From an uncultured Burkholderiales bacterium (lineage in GTDB: Bacteria; Pseudomonadota; Gammaproteobacteria; Burkholderiales; Burkholderiaceae_F): a DNA stretch of 10,725 nt. Below, piece by piece: positions 1-8,995 of this stretch. Numbering within the stretch: position 1 is the stretch's first letter; each line of letters opens with the position of its first letter. The stretch covers positions 1 through 10,725 of the forward strand of contig CAIQGU010000108.1 of assembly GCA_903871435.1 (NCBI GenBank), written 5' to 3'. The notes below the pieces were generated by a model. That model searched no databases. It was not told the origin of the DNA and worked only from the letters and a program-made list of their open reading frames with translations. A program made the position numbers and the translations under genes.

Positions 1-142
1 GCGCGCCAAGGAAATGCAGGAAAAAGTCACGCTGCTCAACGCCGCCGCGCGCACCGGCGACTTGGTCGCCATCCGCACGGCATTTGGCGACACGGGCAAG
101 GCCTGCAAGAACTGCCACGAAGACTACAAGAAGAAGAAGTAA
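1..142 (+). CDS. Cytochrome c' (3' end only)
   Basis: This is the last 46 codons of a gene that begins left of the window, read in the frame starting at base 2 and ending with TAA at 140-142. The visible protein ends in a CKNCH haem-binding motif followed by EDYKKKK. A C-x-x-C-H motif a few residues from a lysine-rich C-terminus, after a helix of the type KEMQEKVTLLNAAARTGD and a short GKACKNCH segment, is the hallmark of class II cytochrome c'. That family is periplasmic, forms a four-helix bundle with a high-spin haem, and binds NO and CO; it is linked to nitrosative stress protection in several proteobacteria. The signal peptide and N-terminal helices lie outside the window. The gene converges on the b-type cytochrome gene at 198-902, so the two are neighbours but not co-transcribed. 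The family call is firm; the physiological role is inferred. Confidence 0.88.
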   Translation, partial: RAKEMQEKVTLLNAAARTGDLVAIRTAFGDTGKACKNCHEDYKKKK

Positions 143-152
143 GGCAACACGT

Positions 153-189
153 CACGGCACCGCGCCTGGCGCAGGGGCGCGGTGCCGTG
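153..189. terminator. Strong inverted repeat between convergent genes, probable bidirectional terminator
   Basis: Bases 153-166 (CACGGCACCGCGCC) are perfectly complementary to 176-189 (GGCGCGGTGCCGTG), with a 9-base loop between them. The repeat starts 10 bases after the cytochrome c' stop and ends 8 bases before the stop of the convergent cytochrome b gene, where a shared terminator is expected. A canonical T-run is missing on both strands: the plus side continues CCGCGGTTTCAG. It may therefore work as an RNA 3'-end stabiliser or pause site as well as, or instead of, a classical intrinsic terminator. Confidence 0.7.
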
Positions 190-197
190 CCGCGGTT

Positions 198-902
198 TCA
201 GTTCCAATTCACCAACAGGTAAACCAGCAGCGCGCTGACGCCCAGCAAGCCCAGGGCGCGCGGCCACAGCGTCCGGTCCTGTGCCGCCTCAACAGTGAGG
301 TCATCGGGTATTTGCTTGTCACCGGTGATCATCGGCACCACGAGGTTGTCCCGCTTGAACCAGCGGTAAAAGACGATGGCCGACAGATGCAGGGCCAGCA
401 GCACGTAAAGCACGCTTTCGCCGGCATCGTGCACGCTGGTGAAGCGGTCGACCAGCGCATCGGATACCTGCCGCGCCAGTGGCCCTTCGCTGGCGATGTC
501 GTCCTTCGAAAAAAGGCCACTCGTCGCCTGGATGAAGCAGGCAGCCAGCAGCACCATCACCGAAATGGCCCCCAGGGGATTATGGCCGGGGTATCCTGCG
601 GCGCCCTCAGGCCGGTCCGCGGCCAGCAGTCCGCGCAGGTAGCGCAGTATTTCCGCCGGGCCGCGCACGAACTGCGCAAAGCGCGCGTAGCGCGAACCGG
701 CAAATCCCCACGCCGCGCGAAAAACCACCAGGACAAGAACCGCGTATCCGCACAGGAAATGCACGCGTTGGGCCGTATAGCCCCCCGACTGCGCGCTGAT
801 GAAAGCGGCAATCATGCAGGCCGCCAGGGACCAGTGAAAGAGGCGCGTCGGCAGGTCCCAGACGCGCACCCGGCCGTGCGTTCGATGGTGATCGAGGCTC
901 AT
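198..902 (-). CDS. Membrane-bound b-type cytochrome, b561 / Ni-hydrogenase-type cytochrome b family
   Basis: This is a 234-residue integral membrane protein expected to carry haem b and move electrons between the quinone pool and periplasmic or membrane redox partners. It begins MSLDHHRTHGRVRVWDLPTR and then LFHW, the typical opening of this family. Histidines in membrane segments that could ligate haem are H23 (first segment), H48 (second), and H158 and H172 (fourth). A GHNPLG motif sits at 106-111 and a family-type segment, NLVVPMITGDKQ, at 186-197. A further hydrophobic segment (about 213-231) closes the protein. The reading frame is open upstream to a TTG at 974, but that start would overlap the secF end, so I chose the ATG at 902, 31 bases after the secF stop. 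Its ribosome site is weak, which suggests coupling to secF. The gene ends facing a cytochrome c' gene, a plausible redox partner, but partnership is only inferred. Confidence 0.85.
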   Translation of the reverse strand: MSLDHHRTHGRVRVWDLPTRLFHWSLAACMIAAFISAQSGGYTAQRVHFLCGYAVLVLVVFRAAWGFAGSRYARFAQFVRGPAEILRYLRGLLAADRPEGAAGYPGHNPLGAISVMVLLAACFIQATSGLFSKDDIASEGPLARQVSDALVDRFTSVHDAGESVLYVLLALHLSAIVFYRWFKRDNLVVPMITGDKQIPDDLTVEAAQDRTLWPRALGLLGVSALLVYLLVNWN

Positions 903-933
903 CGTGCTGTCGCCGGTGCCGGCTGTCGCACGT

Positions 934-1992
934 TCAGGGAGTGAGCGGCCGTTCTTCCTTGACCGGCCGAACAAGATCCGAGCGTTGCACGCCGAAATAC
1001 TTGGCCAGCGCAGCGGCCACGAACACCGACGAGTACACCCCGAAGAGTATGCCCAGCGTCAGGGCCAGCGCGAAGTTGTGCAGGGCCGGGCCGCCGAAGA
1101 TCAGCATGGTCACCGTCATGGTGAGCGTGGCACCGTGGGTGATGATGGTGCGCGAGATGGTGGCGGTGATGGCCGAGTCGATCACCTCTATCACCGAGGC
1201 CTTGCGCATGGTGCGAAAGTGCTCGCGCACGCGGTCGAAGATGATGACCGACTCGTTCACCGAATAGCCCAGCACGGCCAGGACGGCGGCAAGTACCGGC
1301 AGGGAAAATTCCCAATGGAAGATCGAGAACATGCCGATCACCAGCACCACGTCGTGCAGGTTGGCGATGATGGCTGCCGCCGAAAACTTCTTCTCGAAGC
1401 GCACCGCCAGGTACGCGGCGATACCCAGTACGACGAACAAGAGCGCAAGAGCGCCGTCCTGGGCCAGTTCCGCGCCCACTTGCGGCCCCACGTACTCGAC
1501 GCGGCGCAATTCGGTGCACTGGCCAACCAGCTTTTGCTGAGACTGGTGCGAGGCATCGGCCGCCTCGGCCGACCGCTCAGCCACGGGGATGCGCACGAAC
1601 TTCGCATAATCCGCATGCAGGTCCGCGCACACACCGGCTTCGCCGCTCGTGGGAGCCGCGGTGAGCGCTGCAAACACGGCCTCGGCCTGCTGGCCTGAGG
1701 GCAGGCCCGGGTGGGAGGGCAGGCGGATGAGCACGTCCTGCGCCGAGCCGAAGCTCTGCACCTGGAAATCGCCCTTTTCCGTGGCGCTGATGGTGTTGCG
1801 AATGGCCTCCAGGTCGGCCGGCGCCCGGTAGGCAAGCTCGAGCACGGTGCCCCCGGTGAATTCGATCGACAGGTTCAAGCCGCGGAACGTGAGAAAGCCC
1901 ACGGCGGTCAGGAAGGTGATCAGCGAGATCACGTTGAAGACCAGCGCATAGCGCATGAAGGGAATGGTCCGGCTGATGCGGAAAAACTCCAT
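934..1992 (-). CDS. secF: Protein translocase subunit SecF
   Basis: SecF partners SecD in the inner membrane complex that uses proton motive force to pull exported proteins through SecYEG from the periplasmic side. The 352-residue product begins MEFFRISRTIPFMRY and has one N-terminal membrane helix (about 13-34). A periplasmic domain with LNLSIEFTGGTVLEL near 39-53 follows, then EYVGPQVGAEL at 166-176 leading into five more helices. Signature segments are NLHDVVLVIG (211-220), whose D214 matches the functionally important aspartate of the HDV motif in SecF, and LGYSVNESVIIFDRVRE (241-257). The ATG at 1992 is preceded by GGAG (2002-2005 on the plus strand), and the upstream extension of the frame is not protein-like. 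The protein is longer than E. coli SecF (323 residues) because of extra residues around 110-160 that include C122 and C159. It follows secD by 82 bases. Confidence 0.97.
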   Translation of the reverse strand: MEFFRISRTIPFMRYALVFNVISLITFLTAVGFLTFRGLNLSIEFTGGTVLELAYRAPADLEAIRNTISATEKGDFQVQSFGSAQDVLIRLPSHPGLPSGQQAEAVFAALTAAPTSGEAGVCADLHADYAKFVRIPVAERSAEAADASHQSQQKLVGQCTELRRVEYVGPQVGAELAQDGALALLFVVLGIAAYLAVRFEKKFSAAAIIANLHDVVLVIGMFSIFHWEFSLPVLAAVLAVLGYSVNESVIIFDRVREHFRTMRKASVIEVIDSAITATISRTIITHGATLTMTVTMLIFGGPALHNFALALTLGILFGVYSSVFVAAALAKYFGVQRSDLVRPVKEERPLTP

Positions 1993-2074
1993 GGACGCGT
2001 GCTCCGTTATCGCTGTGGTTGGGTCGAGGTCGATTGTGCAGGCGCGGGTGCCGTATGACTGCCGCCCTGGCGCG

Positions 2075-3949
2075 TCAGCCGCCGGAGGCGGCAGGACGCC
2101 AGATCTGGCCGATGGCAACCGACTGCAGCTTGCGCCGCGAGCCGTAGATCAGGTTGACGAGACCGCGGGAAACGAACACCGCGGAGAAAATGGACGTGAG
2201 GATGCCCAGGCAATGCACGACCGCAAAGCCGCGCACGGGGCCCGAGCCCAGCATGAACAGGAAGATGCCGGCAACGAGCGTCGTGACGTTGGAATCGAGG
2301 ATCGTCGCGAAGGCGCGTTCGTAGCCCTGCGCGATGGCCTGCTGGGGCGCAGCGCCTTTGCGCAGTTCCTCGCGTATGCGTTCATTGATCAGCACGTTGG
2401 CATCGATGGCCATGCCCAGCGTGAAGGCGATGGCCGCTATACCGGGCAGGGTGAGGGTGGCCTGCAGCAGCGACAGTATGCCCACCAGCAGCAAAAGGTT
2501 GAGCGCCAGTGAAATCACCGACACCACGCCGAAGATCGCGTAGTACGCGATCATGAAAACCGCTATGGCACCAAAGCCGAAGGCCGTGGCGCGCAGCCCG
2601 GCCTCGATGTTCGCGGCTCCCAGGCTGGGCCCGATCTGCCGCTCCTCGATGATCTGCATGGGGGCGGCCAGCGCGCCGGCACGCAGCAGCAGGGCAAGGT
2701 CATTGGCCGTTTGGGCATTGCTCTGACCCGTTATCTGGAACTTCGAGCCGAACTCGCCCTGGATGGTGGCGACCGTGAGCACCTCGCCGCGGCCGCGCTC
2801 GAACAGCACGACGGCCATGGGCTTCTTGAGGTTCTCGCGCGTGGTCTGCAGCATGATGCGGCCGGCCGCGTCGTTGAGCGTGATGGAGACCGCGGCCTGC
2901 TGCTTGTCGTCGAAGGTGGCATTGGCGCCTTCGAGCTGGCTGCCGTTGAAGATCACGTCTTTCTTCAAGACAACCGGCACCCCGCGGCCTACGGTGAAGC
3001 GCTCGGACCCGAACGGAACCGGCGCTGCGCCACTGGTGGCGGCCTGTCCCTCGGCGCTGACATCGACGAGACGCGCCTCGAGCGTGGCCGTGCGGCCGAT
3101 GATGTTCTTGGCGCGCGCAGTGTCCTGGATGCCCGGCAGTTCGACGACCACCCGGTCCGTGCCCTGCTGCTGCACCACGGGCTCGGATACGGCCAGCTCG
3201 TTGATCCGCTTCTTCAGGGTGGTGATGTTCTGCTTGAGCGCGTTGTCTTGTACGGCCGCGAGCGCGGTGGGGGTCAAGGTGGCCAGGATGAGCGGGTCGG
3301 CCTCGGTGCCGCCTTCCTTGAGGGCGAGGTCGGCGTTGCTGTCGTGGATGACACCCATGGCTTGGCTGCGGCCTGCCAGGTCGCGAAAGCGGATTTCCAG
3401 GCGGTCGCCGCTGCGCTGGATGCCGGCGTGATGCACGTCCTTGTCGCGCAGCAGCGAACGCAGGTCGCTCTCGGTGGTTTGCAGGCGCTTGTTGACGGCC
3501 TCGTCCAGGTCCACCTGCAGCAGGAAGTGAACGCCGCCGCGCAGGTCCAGGCCCAGGTACATGGGCAGCGCGTGCAGGCGCTGCAGCCATTCGGGTGTGC
3601 GCGGCAGCAGGTTGTCGGCCACGACGTAGGCCGGGTCGCTGTGATCGGGATTGAGCGTCGTGTCCAGCAGCTTCTGGGCGCGTGCCTGGGTGTCGGTGTC
3701 GGCGAGGCGCACCCGTATGGCCGGATTGACCCCGGCCGTTTCCAGAGCAATGCCCTGGCTGGCGATGCCCGCGGCCTTGAGCGCCTGTTCCACCTGGCCC
3801 AGCAGGGCGGTATCGGCATGCACCGTGGCCTTGATCGAGGCGATCTGCACGGCCGGGGAAGAACCGAACAGGTTGGGCACGGTGTACATCACCCCGAAAA
3901 CCACCGCGATGACGATGAGCAGGTACTTCCAGAGCGGGTAGCGATTCAT
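2075..3949 (-). CDS. secD: Protein translocase subunit SecD
   Basis: SecD is the larger half of SecDF, which couples proton flow to release and forward movement of proteins leaving the SecYEG channel. The product has 624 residues, close to the usual length of proteobacterial SecD (about 615). It begins MNRYPLWKYLLIVIAVVFGV, with a membrane helix at about 8-26. The large periplasmic region carries the SecD signature GLDLRGGVHFLLQVD (133-147), then the segments LKKRINELAVSEPVVQQQG (245-263) and RVVVELPGIQD (266-276). Five more membrane helices follow from about 450. GMAIDANVLINERIREE (512-528) contains D516, corresponding to the conserved charged residue of the proton path (E. coli D519). The ATG at 3949 lies 40 bases after yajC with only a weak AAAG ribosome site, which suggests co-translation. 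The last codons form a GC-rich hairpin at the stop. Confidence 0.98.
   Translation of the reverse strand: MNRYPLWKYLLIVIAVVFGVMYTVPNLFGSSPAVQIASIKATVHADTALLGQVEQALKAAGIASQGIALETAGVNPAIRVRLADTDTQARAQKLLDTTLNPDHSDPAYVVADNLLPRTPEWLQRLHALPMYLGLDLRGGVHFLLQVDLDEAVNKRLQTTESDLRSLLRDKDVHHAGIQRSGDRLEIRFRDLAGRSQAMGVIHDSNADLALKEGGTEADPLILATLTPTALAAVQDNALKQNITTLKKRINELAVSEPVVQQQGTDRVVVELPGIQDTARAKNIIGRTATLEARLVDVSAEGQAATSGAAPVPFGSERFTVGRGVPVVLKKDVIFNGSQLEGANATFDDKQQAAVSITLNDAAGRIMLQTTRENLKKPMAVVLFERGRGEVLTVATIQGEFGSKFQITGQSNAQTANDLALLLRAGALAAPMQIIEERQIGPSLGAANIEAGLRATAFGFGAIAVFMIAYYAIFGVVSVISLALNLLLLVGILSLLQATLTLPGIAAIAFTLGMAIDANVLINERIREELRKGAAPQQAIAQGYERAFATILDSNVTTLVAGIFLFMLGSGPVRGFAVVHCLGILTSIFSAVFVSRGLVNLIYGSRRKLQSVAIGQIWRPAASGG
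2078..2092 (-). other. GC-rich hairpin at the secD stop codon
   Basis: The final secD codons contain a perfect inverted repeat: in the mRNA, GCCGCC, a UCC loop, then GGCGGC immediately followed by the UGA stop. No T-run follows, so it is unlikely to be a simple terminator. In the 82-base secD-secF gap it could slow ribosomes, protect the upstream message or adjust the SecD to SecF ratio. It may also be a chance result of the Ala-Ala-Ser-Gly-Gly codons in a GC-rich genome. Confidence 0.4.
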
Positions 3950-3989
3950 GATCGGGCTTTCAGGTTGGACCGGGTGGCGCTTGGGCGCC

Positions 3990-4325
3990 CTACAGCGACC
4001 GCATCGTGCCCTTGGGCAGCAGGGTCTGCACCGCACTGCGCTGGACGGAAAGCGAAACCGCCTTGTCGCCGACGCTCGACACCTGCAGCGTGATGTACTG
4101 CTCGGAAATATCGGTCACCTTGCCGATGAGGCCGCCACTGGTGACGACCTCGTCGCCCTTGGAAAGCGCGTCGACCATGGCCTTGAGTTCCTTGGCGCGC
4201 TTGGCCTGGGGACGAATCATCATGAAGTACATCAGTCCCAGGGCTACCATCATGACGAGCGGCAGCGACCAGCTGGGTTCTCCGCCGGCTGCGCCCTGCG
4301 CGTAGGCATCAGTAATGAAAAACAT
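3990..4325 (-). CDS. yajC: Sec translocon accessory protein YajC
   Basis: YajC is a small single-span inner membrane protein that binds SecDF and is usually encoded just upstream of secD, as here. The 111-residue product starts MFFITDAYAQGAAGG and has one membrane helix at about 19-37 (WSLPLVMMVALGLMYFMMI). The conserved junction RPQAKRAKELKAM follows at 38-50, then the cytoplasmic domain with GDEVVTSGGLIGKV (57-70) and a final beta-rich stretch. Length and motif order match the family. The ATG at 4325 has a good GGGAG ribosome site (4333-4337 on the plus strand, 7 bases away). A consensus -10 box lies just upstream, so yajC is probably the first gene of a yajC-secD-secF transcript that may also receive read-through from tgt. 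Confidence 0.97.
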   Translation of the reverse strand: MFFITDAYAQGAAGGEPSWSLPLVMMVALGLMYFMMIRPQAKRAKELKAMVDALSKGDEVVTSGGLIGKVTDISEQYITLQVSSVGDKAVSLSVQRSAVQTLLPKGTMRSL

Positions 4326-4350
4326 GGTGGTGCTCCCGGCAAAACCGCCG

Positions 4351-4356
4351 ATTATA
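4351..4356 (-). promoter_or_regulatory. Consensus -10 box upstream of yajC
   Basis: The minus strand reads TATAAT here, a perfect sigma-70 -10 hexamer in otherwise GC-rich DNA, in the 64-base gap between tgt and yajC. Transcription would start about 7 bases downstream, leaving a short leader that still includes the GGGAG ribosome site. The region 16-18 bases upstream has no good TTGACA match and overlaps the tgt end, so the promoter may be weak or activator dependent. A short GGGG-CTGT-CCCC repeat precedes it directly. This placement would allow Sec genes to be transcribed separately from queA-tgt. Confidence 0.5.
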
Positions 4357-4388
4357 GCGGGGACAGCCCCTCCGGACGCGGCCCTGCC

Positions 4389-6704
<2,316 letters not shown>

Positions 6705-6979
6705 GGCTTTACCGGCCAATTAAAGGAAGCAAGCCCGCGACTATAGCGCCCCACGGCGGCCTGCCGGCAGCCCGTCTCCTGGCCCACCGTGACCGGCCCA
6801 ATCCGGGCGCTGCACACCCGATGTGGCCTCGCCACAGGGCATAAACATGGACGTCTGGCAGATTTTTCAGGACGTTTAAGCACCCCAGTCAGTTCCCTCA
6901 AGTACTGGGCTGCCCCGTTGCGTCATATTGGGGCCATCTGCGTAGCAACCAGCAGCAAATTCTGTGGGGGCAACCCGCC
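6705..6979. other. Divergent intergenic region between queA and the 92-residue gene
   Basis: These 275 bases contain the queA leader on the minus side and the leader of the 92-residue gene on the plus side. I see no convincing open frame or RNA gene. Two small structures are visible: CCCAGT (6884-6889) facing ACTGGG (6904-6909) across a 14-base spacer, which could be a regulator half-site pair, and a repeated GGACGT (6849-6854 and 6870-6875). No sigma-70 promoter for the plus-strand gene stands out. Confidence 0.4.
6740..6745 (-). promoter_or_regulatory. Possible -10 box upstream of queA
   Basis: The minus strand reads TATAGT, five of six matches to the sigma-70 -10 consensus, ending 35 bases before the queA ATG. 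Its placement, in the only AT-rich patch directly upstream, fits the start of the queA-tgt transcript. The -35 region is poor (CTGCCG at a 19-base spacing is the best I can see), so this is a candidate only. Confidence 0.35.
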
Positions 6980-7258
6980 ATGTACTTTGACGAAATCTTT
7001 GCCAGTTCCCTCTCGGGTTCCGAGAACGATCCGCCTGTCGAGCTTTTGCTCGCCCAGCAAAAAATGCTCAAGTTCAACATGTATGCGTACTACGCGCCGC
7101 GCAGCGCCCAGTACCTGCGCGAATGCATCGTCCACGAACTGGAGCGTGCGGAGCGCATCCTGTTGCAACGCCTTGCCAGCCATGAAGTGGCCCAGCATCA
7201 GCGGGCCATCAACGCGGCCCGTAAGGAACTGGGCATGCAGGACCGTCCGGAAGATTGA
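6980..7258 (+). CDS. Small hypothetical protein (92 residues)
   Basis: I do not recognise this protein. It starts MYFDEIFASSLSGSENDPP, which looks loosely structured, then has QQKMLKFNMYAYYAPRSAQY (26-45), a tyrosine-rich amphipathic stretch. A long charged helix-like segment, with LRECIVHELERAERILLQRL at 46-65 and heptad-like leucines, runs to about residue 84. There is no signal peptide, membrane helix, or recognisable catalytic or metal motif; the single cysteine is C49. GGGGG at 6966-6970, 9 bases before the ATG, is a usable ribosome site, and the ATG is well separated from queA. Composition is normal for the genome and the frame is clean, so I take it as real. It is divergent from queA and convergent with the peptidase gene, so it is probably transcribed alone. 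A small cytosolic helical protein or adaptor is possible, but I cannot assign a function. Confidence 0.7.
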   Translation: MYFDEIFASSLSGSENDPPVELLLAQQKMLKFNMYAYYAPRSAQYLRECIVHELERAERILLQRLASHEVAQHQRAINAARKELGMQDRPED

Positions 7259-7264
7259 CGGACA

Positions 7265-7276
7265 CGGCGCGCGCCG
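7265..7276. terminator. Short GC palindrome after the 92-residue gene
   Basis: CGGCGCGCGCCG is a perfect 12-base palindrome beginning 7 bases after the stop of the 92-residue gene, followed by GCGCATTTAC with only a three-base T run. It could form a weak 4-bp hairpin with a 4-base loop. Position suggests a terminator, but the structure is marginal. Confidence 0.25.
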
Positions 7277-7354
7277 GCGCATTTACAGGCGCAGCGAGCA
7301 GCCGAGAAAGGTGCGTGGGCGCGTGGGGTTGAGACGCCACCCGCAGGCTGACGT

Positions 7355-7376
7355 TATTTCTCGGGCTATTTCTCGG
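7355..7376. repeat. 12-bp tandem duplication at the peptidase stop codon
   Basis: TATTTCTCGG occurs at 7355-7364 and 7367-7376, two bases apart, so the unit is 12 bases. On the peptidase strand this reads GAG-AAA-TAG-CCC-GAG-AAA-TAA: the last codons plus stop were copied in frame, giving tandem in-frame stops (7368-7366 and 7356-7354). A complementary copy, CCGAGAAA, lies at 7302-7309 in the same convergent gap, so the repeat could also pair to form a long-loop hairpin between the two genes. Confidence 0.6.
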
Positions 7377-8979
7377 ATGGGTCCGGATACGCAAAGGGAT
7401 CCGTCACACGGGGCTGCGTGGGCAATACCCTGCGTGGCAGCGGCTGGTCGGCATTGGCTGCATCCAGCATCATGGCCGCAACGATCACAGCAGCCTGGCG
7501 CAGGTCCTGCGGCCGAAGGTGATCGAAGACGTCGAGTTCGGAATGATGCACGCGCGACTCGTAATCGAGCGGGTCCTGCACGAACTGGAACGCGGGCAGT
7601 CCCAGGCGGCTGAGAAACACGTGGTCGGTGCCGCCGGTGGGCTGGGACACGACGGCTCCCGCGCCCAGGCTGGAGAAGGGCGCCAGCCACTCCTTGAGCG
7701 TGGGCACCACGGCGAGATTGCCTTCGGCGTAGATGCCGCGAATCTTGCCCGAGCCGTTGTCGATATTGAAGTAGGCGGCCAGGGCGTCGAATTCAGGCAG
7801 CGTCTGCACCGGATAGGTTTCCTCGGCGAAATACGGTCCCATGGCCGCCAATTCGGGGTTGCCAACCGGCCGCCGGGCCAGGTGCTGCTCCAGATACGCG
7901 CCCGATCCCCACAGGCCCTGCTCCTCGCCCGACCACAGCACGAAGCGCAGGGTCCGCCGGGGTTGCACGCCCAGGCTCGCGAGGATCCGGGAGGCTTCCA
8001 GTATCACGGCCGATCCCGCGCCGTTGTCGGCGGCACCGTCGCCGGCCACCCAGCTGTCGAGGTGCGCTCCGGCCATGACGAAGCCGGCCTTGGGGTCGCG
8101 ACCCGGGATCTCGGCGACGATGTTGTAGGCCTTGGAGTCGGCGTCTTCGTAGTGCACGACGTTGTCGATGGCCAGGGTGACCGGGCCGCCCTTGGCGAGC
8201 CGCGTGAGCTTGCGGTAGTCCTCGGCTGCAATTTCAACGGCGGGCAGCCGGGGTGAGCCGCCCGTATGGAACATATAGCCCTCGCCATGCACGATATGGC
8301 CTTCGCGCCGGGACATCCGCGCCCAGGCGACAGCGCCTTCCTGCGCGAGGAAGGCGTCGAGCTTTTCGCCAAAGGAAAAATACTCGATAACGCGCTTGTT
8401 GGCGTCGGGCTCGAAGTGAGGGATCTTGAATTCGTCGAGCTTGCCGATTTCCGGATCCGCCAGCCGCTTGGTGGGGGACTCGGTATCGTCCTTGGGCGGC
8501 TCGGGCCAGCTGACCAGAACAATCTTTCCGGCAAGTTTGCCTTTCCAGTCGGCGAAATCGCGCTCCTTCTTTATGGGCGCGACGATCACCTCGGCGCTAA
8601 GCGTTCCCGTCGTGGGGGGCGTCCAGGCAATGGGAATCGCCCGCAACACGAGCGCGCGCGGTGCTGTCATGCGCACCTGCGACGATTCGATCCACCAGCC
8701 GCGGCCGAATTCGAAGCCTTCGCGGTGAACATTCTTCAGTCCCCAGGCGGTGAAGCGGCCCATGGTCCACGTTTCGGCCGCGCGCATCGCCGGCGAATTG
8801 GTGAGCCGTCCCCCGATGCGGTCGGCAAGGTACTCGGCGGTCTCGACAACCTGGCCGTGGTTGAACCCCTCGTCGCTGATGCGCGCCAGGGTTGCCGGGT
8901 CTACGGGTGCGGCCAGCGCCCGCAAGGACAGCAGGGCAAGCAAGGCCGGCAGGCCGGCGCGCCAAGTGGTGAGGATCAC
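7366..8979 (-). CDS. Exported M28-family zinc peptidase with PA-like domain
   Basis: This is a 537-residue secreted or periplasmic metallopeptidase of the M28 family, most like the carboxypeptidase Q / plasma glutamate carboxypeptidase branch. The N-terminus is a Sec signal (hydrophobic PALLALLSL at 11-19, then RALAAP with likely cleavage after ALA). Residues about 130-270 have the spacing of a protease-associated insert. The dinuclear zinc site of M28 can be read in order: AHLDSW (305-310) with H306, GAADNGAG (315-322) with bridging D318, SGEEQG (350-355) with catalytic E352 and ligand E353, NIDNGS (405-410) with D407, and VHHSELD (477-483) giving the last histidine. No key residue is missing. 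I chose the GTG at 8979 because AAAGGGAG lies 8 bases upstream and the signal peptide then has normal length. The frame upstream to 9069 adds a non-signal-like extension. It is convergent with the 92-residue gene and divergent from the sensor gene. The substrate is unknown. Confidence 0.9.
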   Translation of the reverse strand: MILTTWRAGLPALLALLSLRALAAPVDPATLARISDEGFNHGQVVETAEYLADRIGGRLTNSPAMRAAETWTMGRFTAWGLKNVHREGFEFGRGWWIESSQVRMTAPRALVLRAIPIAWTPPTTGTLSAEVIVAPIKKERDFADWKGKLAGKIVLVSWPEPPKDDTESPTKRLADPEIGKLDEFKIPHFEPDANKRVIEYFSFGEKLDAFLAQEGAVAWARMSRREGHIVHGEGYMFHTGGSPRLPAVEIAAEDYRKLTRLAKGGPVTLAIDNVVHYEDADSKAYNIVAEIPGRDPKAGFVMAGAHLDSWVAGDGAADNGAGSAVILEASRILASLGVQPRRTLRFVLWSGEEQGLWGSGAYLEQHLARRPVGNPELAAMGPYFAEETYPVQTLPEFDALAAYFNIDNGSGKIRGIYAEGNLAVVPTLKEWLAPFSSLGAGAVVSQPTGGTDHVFLSRLGLPAFQFVQDPLDYESRVHHSELDVFDHLRPQDLRQAAVIVAAMMLDAANADQPLPRRVLPTQPRVTDPFAYPDPSEK

Positions 8980-8987
8980 GGTGCGGA

Positions 8988-8995
8988 CTCCCTTT
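8988..8995 (-). promoter_or_regulatory. Ribosome binding site fixing a GTG start
   Basis: The minus strand reads AAAGGGAG here, 8 bases before the GTG at 8979. It is one of the best ribosome sites in the window, and no ATG in frame lies near it, so it decides the GTG start of the M28 peptidase. The A/T stretch just upstream (TAAATTTTTT) would keep the site single-stranded. Confidence 0.7.

Noticed and set aside
84..944. Plus-strand open frame of 286 codons across the cytochrome c' end and the b561 gene
   Set aside because: It overlaps two well-supported genes and the terminator-like repeat. Its product is Arg/Ala/Gln-rich, typical of an antisense shadow.
903..974. Upstream start (TTG at 974) for the b561 cytochrome
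   Set aside because: It would overlap the 3' end of secF and add 24 basic residues before the conserved start. The ATG at 902 fits the family.
2711..4093. A 460-codon plus-strand open frame opposite secD
   Set aside because: It is antisense to secD, whose motifs are unambiguous. Long antisense frames are expected in GC-rich DNA with strong third-position bias, and the translation has no recognisable motif.
6705..6979. A riboswitch (for example preQ1) upstream of queA
   Set aside because: The leader after the candidate start site would be only about 30 bases, and I see no preQ1 aptamer-like hairpin with an A-rich tail there.
6789..7613. Plus-strand open frame covering the 92-residue gene in another frame and the peptidase end
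   Set aside because: It crosses the convergent gap and the stop regions of two better genes, and its composition is unlike a protein.
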